Assembly: GCA_905160935.1 (NCBI GenBank)
Contig: CAJHZI010000788.1
Coordinates: 62,001-126,000, forward strand
Length of the DNA stretch: 64,000 nt
Direction: 5' to 3'
DNA from: Enchytraeus crypticus
Taxonomy: Eukaryota; Annelida; Clitellata; Enchytraeida; Enchytraeidae
In this document: positions 34,451 through 41,716 of the stretch, piece by piece
How positions within the stretch are numbered: position 1 is the first letter of the stretch
Layout: every line of letters starts with the position of its first letter
Translations under genes and position numbers: made by a program
Notes under the pieces: model-generated
Told to the model about the DNA's origin: nothing
Database searches by the model: none
Seen by the model: only the letters and a program-made list of their open reading frames with translations

Positions 34451-37400
34451 ATAAAGTATATATATACTTAAATATACATAAAACTTTTAGCAAAAAGTAA
34501 AAAGAAAGCAACAAAGAAAAATAATTATAGTGAAAACCTTGGTATGGACCACGTTATTATATAGAAGTGAAACTGAAACATGGACCAAAAATAAGAAAGA
34601 TATCAAGAAACTAGAAGCGTTGGAAAAATGAATATGGAGAAGAATGAAAAAGATTAGCTAGACCCAAAAAGTTACAAATGAAGAAGTTCTGTAGGGAGTT
34701 GGTATAGATAGAGAGTTGATAAATACATTACGAAATAGGAAGAAAGGCTGGTTATTACACATTCTAGGCGGATCAAGTTTAGGTCATAGATGTAGAGTGG
34801 AAGCAAAGAGAATCAGAGGAAAACCAAGATTAGGAATGTTGTGTGGTTTAAGATTTACTCCTACTGTATGTTGACATGAAGAGGAAAACGATATATAGAG
34901 AAGTCTGGATTCAGAGGAAGAGTGGAAGCGCTATTTGCAGGTCCATGGAAAATAAAGAAAGAGATATATATGTTGTTAGAAGCGATTAAGTAAGAGTGAG
35001 GAGGGCAAAAGCAAATCACGTCAGAAATGCTGTTCACAAGTTATTGAAACACTTTATACTACTACTACTAAGAAAGACTGCGCTACGTCCTATTTGGACC
35101 CTGCAGTAGGTTTCAAGGTTAATTGACTCCACCTTGCTCTATCCTCAGCCAGATCACAGATGCTCTCATCTAATATGTTCAAATTCTGATTTATATCTTT
35201 GAGATCTTTATTTACTAATTTGATCCATGTGTGTTTATTTTGACAACCTCTTCGTTTTGTCTGAGATTTTTTATTCTCATTTAAAGCAAGTTTTACAGGT
35301 GCATTGTTTGGTAACCTAAGTAAATGACCTTTCCGCTTTAGTCCTCGTGTTTGGATTACAAGACTCCTTTTTCATTTGTTCTGATGTATAAGTTATCGTT
35401 GCTTATAGTGTGAGGGTAATATATTTTAAGTATTTTTCTTAATAGACTTCTATGAAATATGTCGATTCCATGTTCTTGTTTTGAAGTTAATGTCCATAGC
35501 TCACTATTATATAAGTATACTGGCGTATTATAAGCATTGAATATATTTATTCTTGTTTTCATTGTTATTTTGCTATTTTTTTAGTTTCATCTTGTATTCA
35601 TTAAAAATAGCCATACACAATTGCTTCCTATGGATCATGTCTCTTTCAGTATCCAGGTAAGAACCTAAATATTTGCATTACTTCCATTCCTGATCATTTT
35701 TGTTTCCAATGGCATATTTTTCCGTTTGATCTGTGTTTAGTTTAAATCTCTCTTATTCAGTTTATCATTGACTTCTTTTTGAATTTTGTCTGTTATATTT
35801 TTGCATGTGCTTACATATGCAATATCATCTGCAAACTGCTGATCAATATTTATACCAATTTCTCTTTTTATGCTATAGTTATGTTCTATAATATGATTAG
35901 GAATTAATTCTTCAGATGGTATATTTTCTTTGAAGTATGAGTGTTCTTCAATTTGGTTTGCTATTTGAATTTGATTCTCATGTTTGTTTAAGCTATTTGC
36001 AAGGTAAAATATGAAAAGTACCGGGCTTAAGCAATCTCCTTGTGGTATTTCAATATTTGTTTCAAACTCATTTCCAGTTACATCTCCATTTTTTACTCTT
36101 AAAATTACATCATCAATAATAAGTTTTATTATATGCAATTCGTCCTGATCAATTATTTTACTTAAATCCTCAAATAATTTATTTCTATTGACAGTATCTA
36201 ACGCCTTACTCATGTCTAGAAGCATGATTTATATTTCTGAGTTTTTGTTTGTTATTGCTTTTTCGATAAGAAGTTTTACTGTTAGGACGTGTTCAGTGGT
36301 ACTCCTTCCTGGTCTATAGGCGGCTTGAGTGACTGGTATTATTTTGCCTATTTTATACAACAATTTATTAAAAGTTAGTACAAAATTAACAATTTTAAGA
36401 AACACTTTATACGACAAAAAAATCATTTTCTTTCCTGTATTAAAATCTTGTCTCTGTGTTGTACACTACACAAAATTACGGTACTTTTGTTAATTAACTT
36501 AATAAAAGGTTCTTTGAGCTATCCCTTTCGCCCTCATTCATTCTCTCTTCTCTCTCTCTCTCTCTTGTCTCTATCCAGCTTTCTCTCTCCCTCTCTCTTT
36601 CCATGACTTCTCTCTCTCTCTCTCTTGTCTATATCCATCTTTCTCTCACTCCCTCTCTCGGTTCCATCACCTCTCTCTCTCTCTCACTCATTTCTCATGT
36701 CAATTCGCATTAAATCCTCTCTATGTCTTTATTTCTTGCTTCAATTGCCTCAGATCTCTGAAGATCAATAACGTAATTTCCTAGCCCGCCATGGAACAGG
36801 GCGACCTGTTTGCTTATTTTAGATTTATCTTCTGCCAGCAAATCAATGAAAAGCCATCGTCGGCTTCCCACAAAAATATCGTTTATGTTGTCGAAGACAA
36901 TAGCAAAAAAGTAAGGACGGTAAAATATAGCAGTATTGCAAAAGGTAAAATAAGCAATATCACAAAGAGCATATTTTGAATGGCTCTAGAAACTATAGCC
37001 AGTTGTACAGGTCTAAACCACAATCAGCTTTTATGCTTTCTAAGAAGTATTTCATCGATCACTGAATTATTCCCGTTACAAATTCGTAACTTTAACAAAC
37101 CTTAGCTGTGTCTTTGGTTAGAACAAATTATATTGGACAGTATAATATTGTAGCATTTCTCTTTAATATCTTTTAATATTTTTTCTTATTGTAAAGCTGG
37201 TAAAGTTAAGGTTAATGTCACATCCTACTCGAAAGCGATGTAAGTGACGGGCGAGCCTAGGATTTGAATCGGCACATACTGATCCGCGGTCGAATATCTT
37301 ACCGACGTCGCCACTGGCTCCAGTCAGTGGCGACATCGTTATTGTCAAATCACTTTGCCGTCATTTACAACAGATTCCGTTAACGGTTTTTACATAGATG

Positions 37401-40400
37401 AATTAAATATTGCACGTATACAGAATAAACCAAATATTAAAGTAAAGGGATGACGTTGAACTTGATTTTGTAGAACTTCTGCGCTCTGGGTGTCTGCTAC
37501 AGAGTATTACGAAGTTTGTCATACGTTGTGATGCAATAATGAACTATAACCTGTTTATTTGTTTATCGCGGCACAAATATATACAAGAACAGCAACATCA
37601 GAAACATACGTAGCAGTATTTTAGTACACAAACAAGCAATATGAAAATGACTACCGCAAAGGAATAGTTGTGATAAGTCGATTCAAATAAATTTTCAAAT
37701 TTGAATTAGAGTTCCACGCGGCAATACGGTAAAGAATAGGTAGAGAAATTCAGCTTAAATATTACATGTAATTACGAAAATTTTTATTACACTGCCAAAT
37801 ACCGTAGACCCGTTGGTAACCAATACAAATTTCTATTTTCAAATCAAGAACTAACCTAATGACTATACACTGCAAAATTAAAACTCAAATTAAAACATAC
37901 ATGTATATTCAGTATTATCAAAATTTAAAAAGTAATTTAAGTTCATCCTGATTAAAACAATGAAATTAAGTAATGTAAACTTCAGAGTGAGAAAAGAAGT
38001 TGAATAATAATAATAATAATAATAAAGGTTTAACGTCCGTTTCCTCATTCAGGGATGATGTCAGGGACGTCCCTAACAATTGAATCATGCGTTAGTATCT
38101 AATTTGACAATGCAAGGGTTCAAAAGTAAGCATTATGAACTTAAATAAATATTAGCATATAAATACTGCTCAAGTTAAAAACTAATAAAATCTCTCCTAA
38201 AATTCCATATAGTCGTATTATTTATTACGATATCTGGCAAATTATATACAACTGTTTAGGACCCTGTAAACTCTTTCAGTCATGTATTTGATTTGCATAC
38301 TAGTACACGAGAAAGGAATAATTGTCATGGCTTATCAAAGTTTTATATATGCATACTTGACGCCCGTGACATTGCCTTATGACGAGGAACCAGACGTTAA
38401 ATTCTTATTGATTGATTGATTGATACTCCCCATACACCTATACTTCCTCTATTCCCATCTCCCCATACATCCATGCTTCTTATAAAAAGCTAAAAAAAGC
38501 TAATGTTAACGTCAGTTTCCTCACTCGAAAGCGGTGTCAGTGACGGGCAAGCCCAGGATTTGAACCCCGCACCTACTGATCCGTGGCCGAATATCATACC
38601 GATATCGCCACTAGCTCCAGCCATACACTCCAGCTATACACCCCTACACCCATACTCTCCATACACCCATAATCCCATACACCCTAAATGCTCTAAGGCG
38701 GCTCCTACCTGTTGTCGCAGGAAGGAGTCACACTTGACGACGTCCAGGGAGGAGGCTTCCAGAAGAATCTTAATCGCCTCGAGATGACCGAGGCGTAGCG
38801 CCACGTGCAGAGCTGTCTCCGGCGGGTGAGTGGACTGCATGCATGAACAAAAAACCAGTTAAAACCAGCAACAACCAGTCATAACCGGCAAGCATCAGTT
38901 AAGACTAGTTACAACCAGTGATAGCAGTTAAAACCAGCAAAAACCAGTCATAACCGCCAAGCATCAGTTAGGACTAGAGACAACCAGTGATAACTGGCAA
39001 ACATCAGTTAGGACTAGTGACAACCAGTGATAACTGGTTAACATCAGTTAAGACTAGTTACAACCAGTGATAACTGGTTAGCATCAGGTAAGACTAGTTA
39101 CAACCAGTGATAACCGGTTAACATCAGGTAAGACTAGCAACAACCAGTCATAACAGGTAAGAATCAGTTAAAACTTGTAACAGACAGTGATAAGCTATAA
39201 ACATCAGTTAAAATAGCACTTACTTATTAACCAAACAGAGGAATCCAAAATGTATTAGATACCAGGAACAAGAAATAAAAAACTGAGTTTTTTATGCAAC
39301 AAAGCAAATGTTAGCTTTGTCAAATTGAAATCGTGGGAAACCGCGAGTCAACAGTGCATGCAACAATCTGTTCGCATATTTCGTATTTACTCTCAAATAT
39401 ATTAAACATATAGCAAGGCTAATTAAAATGGGATTCAATGGAAGACGATGATGATTCATACCAAGGCAGATTCGTAAAGAATTTGCTCAAACTAGGCCGA
39501 TATTTCATCGAATGTCAGGTCTTATTCAAATCTCGCTATATTTTTACTGAACCTTACTTTATCCTCTAGAAATTGTCTGCTTCTTAAGCGGTTTCTGTGA
39601 TTCTTTCTCAGTTTTTGCTTCGCTGTCTATCAAGACAGGCAGAGTATCGGACACAACACGGGCTTATCTAAATACTAACCTCGTCCTTAATGTTGACGTC
39701 AGCACCACAGCTGAGCAGATGCTTAGCCATCTGTAGGTCGTTGTTGATGATACCGTGGAGCACAGAGTGATGCAGGGCTGTGCGACCATCCTAGAGTAGC
39801 GCAAGCACATTCGTTCAACACAAGCACATTCGTTAAACATAAGCACATTCGTTAAACATAAGCACATTCGTTAAACATAAGCACATTCGTTAAACATAAG
39901 CACATTCGTTAAACACAAGCACATTCGTTAAGCACAAGCACATTCGTTAAGCACAAGCACATTCGTTAAACATAAGCACATTCGTTAAACACAAGCACAT
40001 TCGTTAAGCACAAGCACATTCACTTAACACATATACATTCCTTAGACAAAAACATTCATTAAATACAAATGCATTCGTTAAACACATACACATTAATTAA
40101 TTAAGCATAATCATATTAGTTAAATACAGCCTAATGATAGTGCCCGTATAATACAGGCGCTATCATTAAAACATACACACAAGAATCGCATTAGTTAAAT
40201 ATAGGCACTATCATTAAAAAACAAAACACAATCATTAAGCAAAATTAATTAAATTCAAGCACTATCATTAAAATACAAAAACACATTCGTTAGAACAAAA
40301 ATCTTCGCTTATACACATAACATATTTATATAGTTATTAAATACAAACACATTTACTCAACACAACCGCATTCAATAAACTCAATCGCATTCATTAAGCA

Positions 40401-40741
40401 TAAACACATTAATTAAATACAAACATAATTCTCTGAGCATCCTGCTTATAGTGTAGTTCCGCGGCATGTGTTGTATATATTGCATCTATAAATGTACATA
40501 CTTTTAGAATTCTATATAAATCTTATATATTCAAGAATTGGTAAAATATACTGATTATCGGCGACCAGTTAGATGGAGTAGTATTGAGTAGTAGTAGAAT
40601 AGTAATAAGGTAGTTTTGAGTTTGTTTTACTTTCATTGCATCAATCATTGTGTTTGTTTCACTTTACGGTAATATTCATTTTGTATTTACTTGTAGCTGA
40701 TTTTATGTCTATTGTTGATTGTTTGAAATTAGTTTAAGATA

Positions 40742-40776
<35 letters not shown>

Positions 40777-41683
40777 TCTCTTTCATATATTTCTATCCTC
40801 TGCTTTGTTTTTCATATCACAACGATAGAACCACTATCATCTGCAAATTCAAATAAAATGCAAAAAATGTGAAACCATAAATGAACATTTAAGTATGGAA
40901 TGCAATTTTATCTTTAAAACATCACGCACTTTTATTCCCTACAGTAAAAACTTCACAATATTTGCTCAACTTCTGTACAATATTCTTAAAATGAGCCAAG
41001 GTTCCATTCAATCTGTATCCTAGTAAATCCCTGGAAGAAATAATACTGCAATACTACTAATCACCATCAGTAGTTTCTAAATACACCACATCTTTCATTT
41101 CCTTTAATAAAAGATTTCCTATAACCAACACGCACCGCAGCCAACTCTGAGTAACACATGAGTCACAGTTTGTATTAAGTCACTTTTCTACTTTCGCTTT
41201 TTAATGTGAAAGAAAAAATTAGACAGCACTCATCTTCTTTCAAATTAGATATATCTTCAGTTTTACTTTCAAATGGCAAAATCTCCGTCACCAAGCAATT
41301 CCTTAATTGGCATCCTCTGTCACACCAACTTCCTTCTCTGCCTCTCTATCTATTTCACTCTCGATATCTCCTTTTCTCTGAATATCTCTTGTATTATTGC
41401 TATCACATATGTTATGCAATTCAGTGCGAACCTGCCACATGGCAGTGGACTGAAGAAGAAGAAGACGAAGATTTGTTATGCTATTCAGTGTTGTATTACT
41501 CTCTGTTGTTGACCTTTCTGCTAATTTATCTTTCTCTCTCTTTCTCTCTCTCTGTCTATCCCTCTATGTATCCTTTTCTTCTCCGTATATCTCTCTATGC
41601 AATATCTTCTCTTATCCCTGTTATGGTCTCGGTTACATTGCCCAGTGCCTATGATATTATCTCTCCTCTCTATCTCTCCCCTA

Positions 41684-41716
<33 letters not shown>

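Larger units (their letters stand above)
27613..38708 (-). other. Long Roco intron (about 11 kb) rich in mobile elements
   Basis: It separates the ankyrin exons from the linker exon. It holds family 1, 1b, 2, 3 and 5 SINEs, a 5S-derived element, three LINE remnants and TA and TC microsatellites. One possible foreign + strand exon lies at 36791-36910. The rest (for example 28000-29150 and 30400-31250) is AT-rich with nothing recognised. Confidence 0.75.

Noticed and set aside
39664..39867. Minus-strand frame starting MCLCLTNVL
   Set aside because: Wrong frame; it begins in the 19-bp array. The ankyrin exon is in another frame with clear splice sites.
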